From Wuchereria bancrofti (taxonomy: Eukaryota; Nematoda; Chromadorea; Rhabditida; Onchocercidae): 64,000 nucleotides of DNA. The notes under the pieces are model-generated. The model saw nothing but the letters and a program-made list of their open reading frames with translations, did not search any database and was not told where the DNA came from. Within the stretch, counting starts at the first letter, position 1; each line of letters starts with the position of its first letter. The stretch is taken from NCBI GenBank assembly GCA_005281725.1, contig SSBO01000009.1, forward strand, positions 8,494,303 through 8,558,302, read 5' to 3'. Both the position numbers and the translations under genes were made by a program. Below, piece after piece: positions 12,463 through 25,300 of the stretch.

Positions 12463-15400
12463 AAATGTCATTTCCTCCCCGCTCAAATGTCATATTCATG
12501 ATCCTTTTGCTTCATGCAGCTTTGCTTCTCATAAAATGAATCCATTTTACGCCCTTTTCCATCCTTTCATTTTTATCTTTCTTTCGTCAAAAAGAAAGAA
12601 AAATGATGTTATTTCTTAACAATTTTCTATTTTCAATTATTATTTATTCATTTATTACATTATTACTTTACTTTGTTTGTTTATAATTCATAACTAAAAT
12701 TAATCGAAAAGTAAACGTAACTTTCCTTTTATCATTTTTTAAAATTATCTTAAAATAGCCAAACATTATTTATCATTTTTGAGATGGAAACAATCTAAAC
12801 TTTTACTCTATCATTATCATATCATCAATGATTTTACTCATATATTGTTTGATAATTTTTGCCAATAATTGCCAATAAATGTTATGATGGAAATAATTTA
12901 AAAAATGGATAATATAAAGCAAATGATTTTGAATAATTTATTGATAATTTGGAAATAAATCATAAGAAAAGAAATAGATGAAGTGAGTACTACATTACAT
13001 GGAGGCCAGGCTAATATCCTTTTGTAATTTAAAACTTATTATAAAATAAAAAAATATTGTAAAACATATTACATGGTAAAAAAAATTCAAGATAGTATAA
13101 AATTGAAAATATAGTAATTTTCAATTTGTTTGAGAATAATGTAATAATTAATTATCAGTTTTTTTTTTGCTTTGAAACATAATATCTGATTCAATTTAAT
13201 CCACTGATAATTTGGTGATAAAATTTTGATACAAGGGTTAAATAGTTCAATAATAATTGAGAGGATTAAATATTATCGAATAAAGAAAAAATAAAAGATA
13301 AGTATTTTAATGATTAATTAAATTAGTATCAAATTAACAATGCAAAGTAAATATTCTAATGTCCAATAAAATTAATACCAAATTAAGAATGAAAAATGAA
13401 TATTTTAATGCTCAATTAAATTTACATCATTTACCACTAATGTGATAATTAATTGTCGATTTTCTCATTGAACTAAACTATCTGATTAAATTGTTCGATC
13501 GATAAACGACACCGTTGAAGTGTGTCAGTACCTTTAATGTTTTTCCTTTAATATGGTTGTTCAAACGTAAAACTTATCCGACGAATATATATACAAGTTT
13601 ATGCAACTTCTGTATTCGTATTTATACGTACGTACGTACGTGTATATGTGTGTTGTATGCTTATAACGGTATGCTTACAACCGTTGTTAAAAAAATAGTA
13701 GAAAACAGTTTTTTTTAAACTAATTAAGTAGAAATGAATCATAGAAATGACATTAGACAAAAGTGTCACAAATTGATTGAGTAAATATTAATTATTTATT
13801 TAATATGAATGTTTTAATGAATATTTTAATGTTTAATGAATTTAATTATCTATTAAAATGATTCTTTCTAACATAATGTTCAGAAATTGAAACCAAGTGA
13901 ATACCTGTCTAACCTTTAACCTTTCGTGTTTTTTTAAATGAAAAAATTTAATAGTTTATAATACATTGAAATTTTTTGCTATGAAATTTTCCTTCTTAAC
14001 AACAAGTTTAAAACTTCTTAATCTTAACAAAATTTAATAATAAAAGTTTTTTATTGGTTACTTTCTTTTTCATTTTTTACTTATTGTGATTTTTGAAATA
14101 ATATTTTGATCTATTCAAGTGTAAATCAGTTTTCAAACGTAATGTGACTAAATCGTTTACGTAAACAAATTTAAAGTTATTGTAATTCTTATAAATATAA
14201 TTTGACGTATAAAATTAGCTTTTATTATAACTGTTTATTCCAGGTTTTAGCTTTAATTATAAATTAAAATCATTTTAGAATATATTTAATTATAAGTTCA
14301 GGAAGTATGGAAATCGCATTTGTAAACAAATATTGTTGTTTAGTAATGATAATATGATGATATCATTTTTTCGAGAACTTTTTCTTAAATACCGTTTGAA
14401 TTAATTTGAATATACCATTTTAGGAAGTGTCGAAATAGTATATTTAAACAAATGTTGAATTATTGTTTAGTTAATAATGTTTTGGTGTTGTCAGTAATCG
14501 CGAATATTATCATTGGGATTACATATTGCTACGATATTGATTATTTTGAAATTAAAAAAATGTATACACTGATAATATTCTCGATCACCATATAATTAAT
14601 AATAAGAGAGTATATATAATTAGTCTAATTAATTAACATCTATATAATTAATTAACATCCATGATCATAATGACATAATGATATCAGTGGTTAAGAATAT
14701 ATGATAAATATATTGGAGCCAATTATTGAAGACTGATAAGAAGAGCACAGCATAGTCACTGTGTAAGCTGTTGATAACAATGATATTAATAATATATTCA
14801 TATTGCTAGATATGAATGACAGAAAACTATAACACTGATAATTGACGATATCAGTCACTTTAATGTTAGCAACGTACTATTATCAGTAATTGAGAATATT
14901 AATAAAAGTACATTGTGTAAAAAAGCATATCACCGAGCATTTCTTTCTGATTAGAATTATCAAATAATGGTTGATAACGATTAAACATTTCGCTTTTTCA
15001 GCTTTTTTCTTCTTTTCTTTTTTGTTTAAAACAAAAAAAAGAAAAAAAAAGTGTGAAGCAATTATTTTTGTAATATACTGTTTAAATTTCAATTATTTGT
15101 TCTTCTTAGAGTAATTTTTTTGTTTAAGTACAGATCGTTCAAATTAATTTTTCTTTATTTCATCTTTTTTTTTTTACTATTCAGTCCAGTGAACAAGTTA
15201 AAAATTGCAAAACGATAAAACTTATTAGAAAATATTTCCAATTTCATTTTATATTTTATTTGATACTGCTTACTTATTAGATTTCATTACTTTGAAATTA
15301 AAAATTGTTTGATTTTTTATTTATTTTGATTTCATTACTTCGATATTAAAAAAAAGAAAATTCAAATGATATGAGCGATGGGGATATTTGAAACATTGAA

Positions 15401-15906
15401 ATTTGAATAAAGTAACTTAATGGAGTTTCAGTATTTTTTTTCCATTCATCTCCTTCTTTTTTTACTATCCAAATAATTTTAATTGATAGAAGAAATGAAA
15501 ACTATTTGATTACTTCTACTTATTGCTATTGGTAGAAGTTTAAGTAAATATTATTTATGTATTTCCTTTCTTAATTTAATGCTATTTTATAAATTTCTTC
15601 CTTTTTCCTAAGCATATATCATTTATGCATTTCGTTTTTTGTTGTCATTCAATTTTTTTAATTTTATACGGCGCTTATTATAAAGTTGTATAATGTACTG
15701 AACACATCTTTGTTTATCAAATTTAGTGAAATTTTTTGCAAAATTAAACAGTTAATGAATTTTTACTGAATTGAATTGAAATCGTTTTGCAAATTTTTAT
15801 TTTTGTCTCTTATTTTTTAATTTCTAATAGAAATATAACTTTGTTTAATTGTTTAGCAATTTTTCTTCTAAATTCAATTACCGATTATTAATTAGAAATT
15901 GAAGCA

Positions 15907-18900
15907 ATGCTACGACTGATTACAATTGAACAATTTGGTATAACAAAAGCAAACGAAGAACGCGTGGTGAAAATTTCATTAACAAATAATAATGGAATGA
16001 AAATTCAATTATTAAATTATGGTGCAATATTAATGAGTGCTTTAGTGCCCGATCGTAATGATATCCTACGAGATATTGTACTTGGATTTCGAACACTGCA
16101 AGGTTTCTTTTTTCAGTTTCTTTTTAATTCTTAAAAAGTTGAATTAATTGGAAAAAACGAAATTATTTAAAGCTATCTTTTAATAGCCTTTCAATATCAC
16201 ATGCTATTATTATTATTTTTATTATTATATTATTAATTATTATTAATTTGGTTTTGTTCTTTATAAAATATCCGCTTATTTATTACCAATTTTTATGTCC
16301 TAATATTTCATTGAAAATTTTCATTTGCTAATTTCTAATTAGCAATAATTAAACGGAAATAATTAATACTCATGCATTTCTATGAACCAATTTTGCTAGC
16401 AAAAAACGAGGAAATATTTCGTTTTAAAATCTCTAATTAAAAAAAAAAAGCTAGTTATGACACTAGTAAGTAGTTTCACAAATTTTTGTATTTATAACTA
16501 ATATAAATGGAAAAAAAGATGACAGATAAGAGCCAAGTTGGAAGTGGAAAAAGAGTAACTAATTTATTGTAGTAAATAGAATATGTTAGCTTCTTTTTAT
16601 TTGCTACTTTTGTTTTACTTTTATTTTCTTCAAGAATATATAAGTTTCAATTGGATAGGAATTCAAATTTAATTTATTTCATTCGTTTGCTGATGCTATT
16701 AATTTAAACTAAACAAATAATGAATTTAAATTTGAATTATTGCGTTCGTTTATTGGTGATGTAATTTAAATTAAACAGATAACGAATTTGAATTTAAATT
16801 ATTACATGTATTTACTGATAATATGAAATATAAATATAAATTTGTAGAATATGAATCGGATGCTTACAATATTGGTGCAATAATTGGTCGTGTTGCCGGA
16901 CATATAAGTAATGGAAAATTTGCAGTGGATAGTCGAGAATATGAACTTGGCCTAAATGCGCCGCCACATCATATGAATGGCGGTAAACGAGGAAGCATAT
17001 CAAAAGTTAGCATTGAATTTCAGACTTTTTTCCCAAGTAATTTGTATAAAACTTTTTTTGCCTTCTTTTTTGCTCAAAAATTTGGCCATTTGGAAGCATT
17101 GAATTCGATAAATTAGAAAAAAAGAAAGAAAAGAAGAAAACGTCAGAGCAAATTTCGACAACTTATAGCTAAAAACTAAAAATTTGAATTGGTTATTTCT
17201 TTTCAAATTTCAAAAATGTCTCATTTTTTTTCTTAATTTTTTGACAACTTATAACTAAAACTGAAAATTTGAACTGACTTTTTTCTTTATTTTCATTTTG
17301 CTCATTTTTGAACTAAAAAAATATAATGATATTTATAATTGAAGGAATAAATTACAGAAATTATGGAATTATGAATTATTGGATGAAGGAAATGGTGTAT
17401 GTTTCACATGTATTAGTCATGATGGTGAAGGAGGATATCCAGGACAGGTTAACTTAAACTCATATCATCAATGTAACGAATGTAATAATTTAAATTAAAA
17501 TTTTTTTGGTTGAAATTTATACTATCAGTAAATGAATGTAATAATTTAAGTCTAAATTTATAGCGTCAGTAAACGAGTGTAATGATTTAAATTTAAATTC
17601 ATCATTTGATTAATTACCACATAAAATGTTCGAATAGCAGTTGTATTTCTAACAATTTATCGTTCAACAATTGTTAGTTAATCTTTTATCAGCAAAAAGG
17701 AAAAAGAAGAGTTGACCTTTGATCTATTTAAACTAATAATAATAAAATTACTCTGAACAATACATATATAATAATGTCATGATATTAATTTGTTTAATTA
17801 CTAATAAAATTTATAAAATTTTATTTTAAATTTTTTCTATTTTTTTCAGTTTTTACTTCTCTTCAGGTGCATTTAGAGGTTACATATATATTAACAAATG
17901 AAAACGAAATAATAATTGATTATCGAGCTTCAACTAATAAATCAACAATATTAAACATCGCAAACAATGCTTATTTCAACTTAAATGGCGAGGTATATTT
18001 GTCGTGCGCAATTTTATTGCTTTGCAAGAAAGCATTTTAATTTCGGACTTAATTAGCTTGCAAGCAATTGTAAGTTGACTTACTGGACAGTTAAATCATT
18101 AAAGTCATTAAAAGGTACCAACTGGATCCAGTACTAACTGGATATCGTAAATGACGGTGCATCATTAACAGGTACCAGCTGGATCCAGTACTAACTGGAT
18201 ATCGTAAACGACAGTACATTTTCCAATATATTTTATAATATTAGCTAATTAATCGTTTGCTTCATTTACCTCTTATGCAAGGTTGTTAGCAAATTAAACA
18301 TTTCTATTTACGCATTAATAGTTTAAATTTTATAATAACATGACAAATTGAAAATGCATGATAACAAATTGTACTTTGAAAATTAAATTATTAATTGAAT
18401 GTTAGTTAAAATTTCCATTTAATGTTTAAATTTGATTTTTGCTGATTTCTCATGTTTATTGGTCCGAACCCAATACAATTTAAATTTTTAAAATGATCAA
18501 ATTTATCTAGATCTCAGTTGTTTCTAAGATTAAATCATTAGTTATCTGCTGATAATTTCTACTTTTTTCTTGATTTAATTTCCAAATTTTTTAAATGGTC
18601 TCCTAATTTCTAATCAACATTTTCAGCAGTTAAATCATTAATTAGCTATTAATGCAAAGTTTTGTTTATTTAATACATTTTTAGGGAATGTCGTCATTAA
18701 ACGATCACATTATACAATTGTGCACTCCAAATTATCTTCCAACGGATGAGAATGGTTTTGCAACAGGTAACTAATTTCATATGATAATGTTAAAAAAAAA
18801 TTCAGCTGGAGAATACTTACTTTTTATCTTGAAATAATTTAAATCAGTTTTAAATCTTAAGATATTTGAAATTACTTTTGAAAAAAAGACAAACTAGCTT

Positions 18901-20029
18901 TAAATAATAAAATGTTTACCTTATAATTTGAAATAATTAAAATCCATTCTTATATTATTTTTTTCTTTTCATGAACAATTACGAATGTTAATGATAGTCG
19001 ATTTAATTTTCTTGTTGAACGTAAAATATCAGATTTAATGGATAATGATAACAATCAATTAGATTATAATCATGATTTCTGTTTCGAAATAGATGAATTA
19101 AATACATCTCGAAAAATTCGACATATTGCCAGGTTTTTGAAATTACATTTTTTAAAAATTGTATTTTGCAACTTTTGCTTTCTTTTTTTCTTGTTTTTTT
19201 TGCCATAATACTTTGAAAGAAAAAGAAAATTGTGTTAAATTACTCCACGGTTTTTTGGATTTTTACAGTTTCTCGTTTTGCATTTTTTTTTTTTGCTCTG
19301 ACAGTGTTAATTAGTTAGCACTAATTATGCCCATAAGTAATTATAGTGTTGCATCTACTTCAAGTGGTATCAAGATGACAGTTTCTACGACATATCCATG
19401 TGTACATGTTAATATGGGTTCCTGGTTGAATAATCTTACCGGTAAAGCGAATCACGTTTACGAACGTTATTCGGCGTTCACGTTACAGTGTCGTGGTCTA
19501 AGTGACGCAATAAATCAAGTATGTTAATTTTGCAATATAAATATCCATAAAAACAATTAGAAAAGAAATAATTACAAGTTAACTATTAAATTAATTTGTT
19601 GAAACGTTTATCAATGTATAACAATTACTATTTATTAATGCTTGATTGATTCATATAGACAAAAGATTAATTATCAAGGAATTATTGCATTAAGTAATTT
19701 TTTAATGAACTTTGATTTTAAGCAAATAATCTTTTGCTTTTTTGATTTAAATTATTCAATCTAGTTTGATAATTAAAATTTATTGACATTCTTTTTTGTC
19801 ACATTTATTTTAATTTTACCTGATGTTGAAAATAAAAATATACTTCTATTTATTATTTAACAATTTGTTATGGAAAATAAATTTTAAAATTACCACTATC
19901 ATTATCGAATTATTATAACTAAAATATCATTGTTACATATTTCAGCCACATTTTCCCACAATTATTCTGCGACCAGATGAACTCTATCAACATCTTACTG
20001 TTTACCGATTTGGACTTGTTGACGAGTAA
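15907..20029 (+). CDS. Aldose 1-epimerase (galactose mutarotase)-like protein, 8 exons, 335 aa, active site substituted
   Basis: Exons: 15907-16102, 16848-17005, 17358-17447, 17867-17992, 18685-18766, 19033-19132, 19347-19518, 19946-20029. All are GT..AG and all phases agree. Family landmarks run in order: GRVAGHI (80-85), NGGKRG (109-114), GEGGYPG (141-147), NAYFNL (182-187), LPTDENGFATG-like turn (about 208-217), PCV (268-270) and SDAINQPHFP (303-312). The length is near the family's usual 340. Known members interconvert alpha and beta galactose/glucose in the Leloir pathway. Here the positions of the two catalytic His, the Asp and the Glu are N109, N182, N230 and Q298, and the substrate-binding Arg is H84, so mutarotase activity is doubtful. 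Exon 6 as modelled lacks about 20 residues (FDFR-like strand). That segment is present upstream in frame, at 18973-19032, but the intron before it ends in CAT instead of CAG. The start is 2 nt after an AG, which fits trans-splicing. It could be a pseudoenzyme or an early pseudogene. Confidence 0.85.
16666..16822. repeat. Intronic repeat cluster (intron 1 of the epimerase-like gene)
   Basis: Three to four diverged copies of a roughly 60-bp unit containing AAATTATT, then AC/GC, then a TTCGTTTACTGATG-like core and AATTTAAA. The same unit is found in reverse orientation in intron 3 (about 17455-17612). Confidence 0.55.
17455..17612. repeat. Intronic repeat cluster (intron 3), inverted relative to intron 1
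   Basis: Copies of CATCAATGTAACGAATGTAA and ATCAGTAAATGAATGTAATA with A/T-rich spacers. The reverse complement matches the intron 1 cluster. Exons 2 and 3 of the epimerase-like gene therefore lie between inverted arms. Confidence 0.55.
18114..18227. repeat. 57-bp tandem duplication in intron 4
   Basis: GGTACCAACTGGATCCAGTA starts at 18114 and recurs at 18171 with few changes. Each unit carries the palindrome CTGGATCCAG and ACTGGATATCG. It is richer in G+C than the surrounding intron. Confidence 0.75.
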
Positions 20030-20775
20030 TTTCTACGATCATACCAATTGATCTCATCATTGTTTATTTATCTTATATTCATAGCTTATTAGTAAAAATG
20101 TTCAGTGTTTTACTAAATTCAGTATAAAATTGTAGTTTGAGATGAAAAGTTTAGATCAAAGTTTGCTTAATTTCGATTTCAGCTACAAAACCGACAAGAA
20201 ATTAACTGTCAACTAATTCACTAATTCGATTAAATCAACAGATTAAACAACTTTATAATTATAAATAAGACAAGATACATAATATTAAGGAAAAAGAGTG
20301 TATTGTTATTAAAACCGGAATGATACATCACATACACTAAGTATGCATACCGGAACCGGAATGATGTATCCGCTTGTTAAAATTAAGTTGATATAGCATA
20401 GTAATCATGGCATTCAATGCATTGCATTGATACATTAAGGACAGCTGAATTACTAATTTGAGCAAACTTGTTGACATTGAGAAGAAAGCATATTATATAT
20501 TTGTTCTTTGGTCATTTAGATGATAGAAATTCAAATTTTTAACTTTATAGGACAAAAAAAAGTTTAGAAATAAAGCAGTTAAAGATTTATTTTCTTGTTC
20601 AATATTTTTTTCACATTTAATTTCATAACAAGTCAAATATGAAAAAGAAGGCACAGAATAAATAATGGAAAAATAAAAGATGAACTATTTGAAATTTGTT
20701 TTCTATCTTCTTCAAAAAGAGTAAATCTGTTTGAATTAAATTTTTTATCAGTCAATTACTAAAAACTTTTATTTA

Positions 20776-20976
20776 ATGTGCTTTGAAGAATGCTTGATAA
20801 TGTTCTGCATGGGAAGTAATTTAGATGAAATGCAATTTTGCATGCAGAGGGATTTTGCATGCAAAGCAGCAATTGAGCATAAAATCCCATTATTTTTGTT
20901 ACGACAAAGTTTGTTTACACTTCAAAATGAATTGCATCAAGTCATTTGTTCTAACAAAAGAAAATTAGAATGGTGA
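20776..20976 (+). CDS. Small ORF, 66 aa, six Cys, unknown
   Basis: A 66-residue frame begins MCFEECLIMFCMGSN and has six cysteines (residues 2, 6, 11, 22, 29 and near 58). Its codon mix is less A/T-biased than the noncoding frames around it. There is no signal peptide. A T-rich run ending in CAG at 20749-20751 lies 24 bases before the ATG and could serve for SL trans-splicing, so a single-exon gene is possible. It could also be a single exon of a gene I did not assemble, or chance. It lies 750 bases downstream of the epimerase-like gene on the same strand. I do not recognise a family. Confidence 0.35.
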   Translation: MCFEECLIMFCMGSNLDEMQFCMQRDFACKAAIEHKIPLFLLRQSLFTLQNELHQVICSNKRKLEW

Positions 20977-21861
20977 AATAAATTGACAAAATGAAAAATT
21001 CATATAATTTGAGTTATTTTTTAAGATTTTTGCAAAGATTAACGCTCTGATTACTTATTTTATATTTACAACTGTAATTACTGTTAAAAATTAAACCATC
21101 ATAATAAAACTTAATTTTTTCTATTATTTTTGAGTTATGAAATTTCTTATAATCTTAATAACTTAATTCTATTATTTTGAGTAATGAAATTTATCTATTT
21201 ATAATATCTTTCATACTAATGTTTGCATTCAAAATATCACAGTAACACGTATCATAATAACTTTTATAAAGTATATGAATGCTCATAATGTACTACTGCT
21301 ATACGTTGTATATAACACGTACGTATTCTTAATGACATATATGTGAAAGAATAATATACGTGGTAAAGTTTTCTATTCGTAGCGTATATACGTCATTAGC
21401 TACGAACATATTCTTAATATTTTAATATTTAAATGTAGTATTTTCAAGAATTCATATTAAATAAAAACTAAAAAAAATAAAATTAAAAAAATTGAAAAGA
21501 AATGAATTTTTATCATTTAATAATTAGGTATAATAAAAATATTTGTGAAACAATTCCTTTCTGAAATATTTTACAAATATAGCAAACACAACAAGTTGCA
21601 ATATTAAAATTTGATGAAATGGAAATTAAAAAAAAGAGGAAAAACACTGTATTTCATAAATTGGATTAACTTTGATTTCCATTTCATATCAATAATTTTT
21701 TGTTTTTTCTTCAATTTCGATTTAACATGTCTTTGTAGTTTAAGCAATTTAAATTTTGTAATTTAATTCCATTATTTCACATATCTTTAATGAAGAAATT
21801 AATAGAAAATTAATATGCACGTAGATTTATTATGTGAAATGAATTGAACAAAAAATAGGTT

Positions 21862-21899
21862 AAAAATAACAAACACAAATTTTTGTGTTTGTTATTTTT
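21862..21899. repeat. Perfect hairpin, 18-bp arms, 2-nt loop
   Basis: AAAAATAACAAACACAAA at 21862-21879 is followed after TT by its exact reverse complement at 21882-21899, then more T. It could be a cruciform or an RNA hairpin. It is not at a gene end that I can identify (460 bp below the - strand stop at 22359). Confidence 0.7.
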
Positions 21900-22310
21900 T
21901 TAATTGTTAAAATTTCTCAACAAATTCATAGAAAATATTTTAGAGATTTTTACTTACTTATTTTCAATACTTGAATATAAAATTTGCAAATTTATAAATT
22001 CATTTAACAATTGTTTTGTTGAATAGAAAAGAAATGAAAACAAAAGGAAAAACGGAGAAATTTGACGAAATAGTCTCTTCCTCCAATCTAATTATTCTAC
22101 AAGTAATACTTTAAGATTAAGGCATAATCAAATTCATATCAAATTTTTATTATTTTGTTTTATTAGTTTAATTATTTTTTCATTCTTTTTAATTTCATAT
22201 CATTGATAATAGCATTAATTTGATTGCTATTAAGATTTAACAAACATTTAATTAAATTAAGCTCAATAAACAACAAAAACAACAATAACAACAGCAATAG
22301 CAACAACAAA

Positions 22311-22316
22311 TTTATT
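22311..22316 (-). terminator. Polyadenylation signal AATAAA (- strand) of the membrane-protein gene
   Basis: TTTATT on the + strand reads AATAAA on the - strand, 42 bases past the stop at 22361-22359. Confidence 0.5.
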
Positions 22317-22358
22317 GTTGCCATCGGAAAGTTCTTCATCCGAGTTTTTTCACGTAAG

Positions 22359-25300
22359 TTAAACGGTACTTTCTTTACGTGGAGTTTGTTCCAAACTGCT
22401 TCTTTTACGATTAAGTTGTTTCACGTAAACAATGACAAGTATTACTGATAGAGTTGTAAATATCACTGAAATAATAATAATTTGTAGATTTAGTCAGAGA
22501 AGGTCACAGGTTATTTGTGGGTTGTGAAAGTTTAAATCATGTTTTAACCCGACTTCTTTGTTCTTTCGCTTCTCTAAATTCTCTACTGATATCTAAATTT
22601 ATCTTTTAACAGTAATGGAAAATCAAATTATCGCTGCAACTGTGTGTTAGTAAATTATGCGCAGATCAAATTTTCAAAACAAATCAAAATCTTTAATTAA
22701 AATTAACCAAAAATAATAACTGTCCATGTTGTCGTCATTGGATCATCTTTTTCTGGCCTGAAATTTTGCTCATTTAGAATCAGAGCTTACCAATATGTTT
22801 TACTATGTAATATTTATAATAAAGACTATCGAACACAATATTTATTTGTAAAAAAAAGAAAAGAAATAGGCAAATAGTAAATAAGCCAATTTTTTAATAC
22901 TTTGTAAATTTAAGTATAATTTTGAAATATGCATCGCTACCATCTTCAGCCAAAGTTGCCATTCCAAGATACGGCCATCGCGTATCATCCTTACGAGCGC
23001 CTTAAAATTGAAATCGATGGCAATACTTGTATGTATTTACATCTTTCATTAAAAAACATGTGAAATCCATTAATTTTTTCACACCAATTAAGTAATACCA
23101 AAATTATTTTAAATTACAATATTATTTTCTTTTCAGAAATATGAAAAAATAGGAAAGTAATAGGAAAGTAAAAATATAAAAATAGGAAAGTAAAAATATA
23201 AGTTAATTTGTAGTATACAAGTAAAAAATATGAAATTCACCAATTTATACGTGAATTGCAAGTGTGCTTATGAGTTTATGAGCAGTATGCCATAAATTCC
23301 CTCCTCGGATATCTCCAGAAGCTTGCCTTTATGTCCTTATGAAATTGCGATCTGTTCTGGCAGTCGCATGGGACACCTTGCGTCAGGCAGATCTCAACCG
23401 AAAGGTTGGAAAAAGTGTGTGTCTAAGAAATTATTAGCTTTATATATCTGTCATAAGTAAAGGACAACTCTAAGCCTGGTAAAAGCTCAGGTGAGAGGAT
23501 ATTTCAGACAGACAAACCTAGAATTTCACACTCTCGGAGTTTTCTCGAGAATTAACAGCATGAAATAAGGTTGTGTTCTCGCATAAATCATATTACATTA
23601 TTTTCAACACAATACTGCAAAGAGTAGTGGCAGAACTCAGTGAGGGAATCGTATCAGGAAAGTATCGTATCACGGAGGTGTATCATATCACGAAAGTGTC
23701 GTATCACGGAAGTGTATCGTATCACGGAAGTGTATTATATCACGGAAGCCTATTCGATCTCAGATGACTCTCCGAGAGCTACTAATTACTTACCATGGAG
23801 TAGTATGTATATATATAATTAGCATACCAATAATCAATAGGCTTTTTTTATTTGGTGCAATAGCAATACGTTGTAATGAGCATGATAACTGATAGTTATA
23901 ATCAGGTATTTGATAAGATCCTGATTTCCAAATCACCTAAAATAGGTTTCTAAATGACTTGAAATAATTAACGTATACTTATTGATAATTTGTTTTTTTT
24001 TTTAATTTGTAATAAATAAGGAAAAAGGAAAAAGAAGCTGTAGTTTTGCAATAATTTACATCTGATTATATCAAATCGATATTGAAATATGAAATAAATA
24101 CTAATTAATGATATAAATACTTTGATAATTGTTCCAAAAATTGTTTCATTAATACTAATCAAATAATTATATCCAGATTTCAATGAACCATAATTTTCAA
24201 GAGCATTTATATAAATTTCTTCATTGAATAATTCTGTATTGCATCCATCAAATTCGCTCTTCAATGATTGTGCAATTTTCAATGGACGCATTTTCCCAGT
24301 AGAAATTCGTATCTATAAATTATTTTGATAATTTAATAAATTTATTCAGCACTATTTCTTAAAAATTTTCTTCTTTGAAAAAAGAAAAAAATTAAGAGTT
24401 TACTTTCTTATAGTGTCATACAATATATACTTGACTTATGCAATTGCCTAATGATCGATTTACTTTATTAATTAAAATTTTTTAAATAGTTTTTAATTGG
24501 TTCATAAATATTAATTTAGCTAAATTTAGCAAAAATAATAAAAAAAAACCCACTTTTTGTGCATCTTGGCGACATTTCTCGAGAATATTGCAGTCTAATT
24601 TTTGTGCTAAGTCATCACAACTTTCTGATTCCACAAATAATCCTAGCCGACCTTTTATTTTTTGTATTGCATCATTTTTTCCAATCATCTGCATTAATCA
24701 ATATTATTTGTCGAATTTTGACAAATTTTTTTTCTACAAAATAACAAAAGTTTCATACTTGATAATTGTGTAAAAATTTATTTAATTCATTTAATAATTA
24801 AGCAAAAAAACATTGAAATCAAAAAGTTAGCTAAATTTTTTCAAAATTATAATTGCTATTATAATTTTTTTTTAAATGAATTATAATAGCAATTGCAATT
24901 AGTATTGTTTCATCATGCTTGTACCTTCATTTCGCTAACAATAAAAAATGATGGTTAACAAGACGAAGAAATTATTGAAAATTTTTTTCACAAAAAACTG
25001 TTTTAAAAATCAGAAAATAGTAACAATTCAATTATTTGAATTTTTTTTTCCTAAATAATTATAAAAGTTTTCATTTTCTCTTTCTGAATTTCACATTAAT
25101 TCATTGTGATTTGTATTAACTATTATGTTTCATTTAAATTACTATCTATCAAGTTTCTATTTAGCTATACGTATTAAACGATTTTAGAAAAACAATACCT
25201 TATCAATGAGATACTGTCGTAATTTTCTCCAGTAAGCATCAGTGATCATTAAGGTAGAATGAATGGGAATACCTGTAGTGAAGTATGGATCTGAACTAAG

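Larger units (their letters stand above)
1361..15906. other. Long AT-rich intergenic region
   Basis: I find no convincing exon chain here on either strand. Apart from the repeats and the decayed patch listed separately, the DNA is AT-rich with short homopolymer runs. ORFs of 60-117 codons in it are T/A-rich, or lie in the CA tract and the minisatellite, and none joins to a neighbour through consistent splice phases. Confidence 0.6.
20030..22310. other. Intergenic region between convergent genes
   Basis: Apart from the small ORF at 20776-20976 and the hairpin at 21862-21899, I see only AT-rich sequence. ACCGGAATGATACATC near 20317 and CCGGAATGATGTATCC near 20353 form a short direct/inverted repeat pair. 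Confidence 0.5.

Noticed and set aside
22224..22448. 74-residue + strand ORF
   Set aside because: It is antisense to the terminal membrane-helix exon of the - strand gene.
22894..22941. Ending the exon at a GTAGCG donor (22940), or stopping at 22894
   Set aside because: Using the GTATTA donor at 22900 allows the 22757-22708 exon to join in phase and gives a full-length membrane helix. The other options give a short helix or none.
23968..24291. Reading through to give a C-terminal membrane helix in this - strand ORF
   Set aside because: The hydrophobic tail is intron sequence. A GTATTT donor at 24120 joins in phase to the exon at 23936-23828, and the real membrane helix is encoded at 22757-22465.
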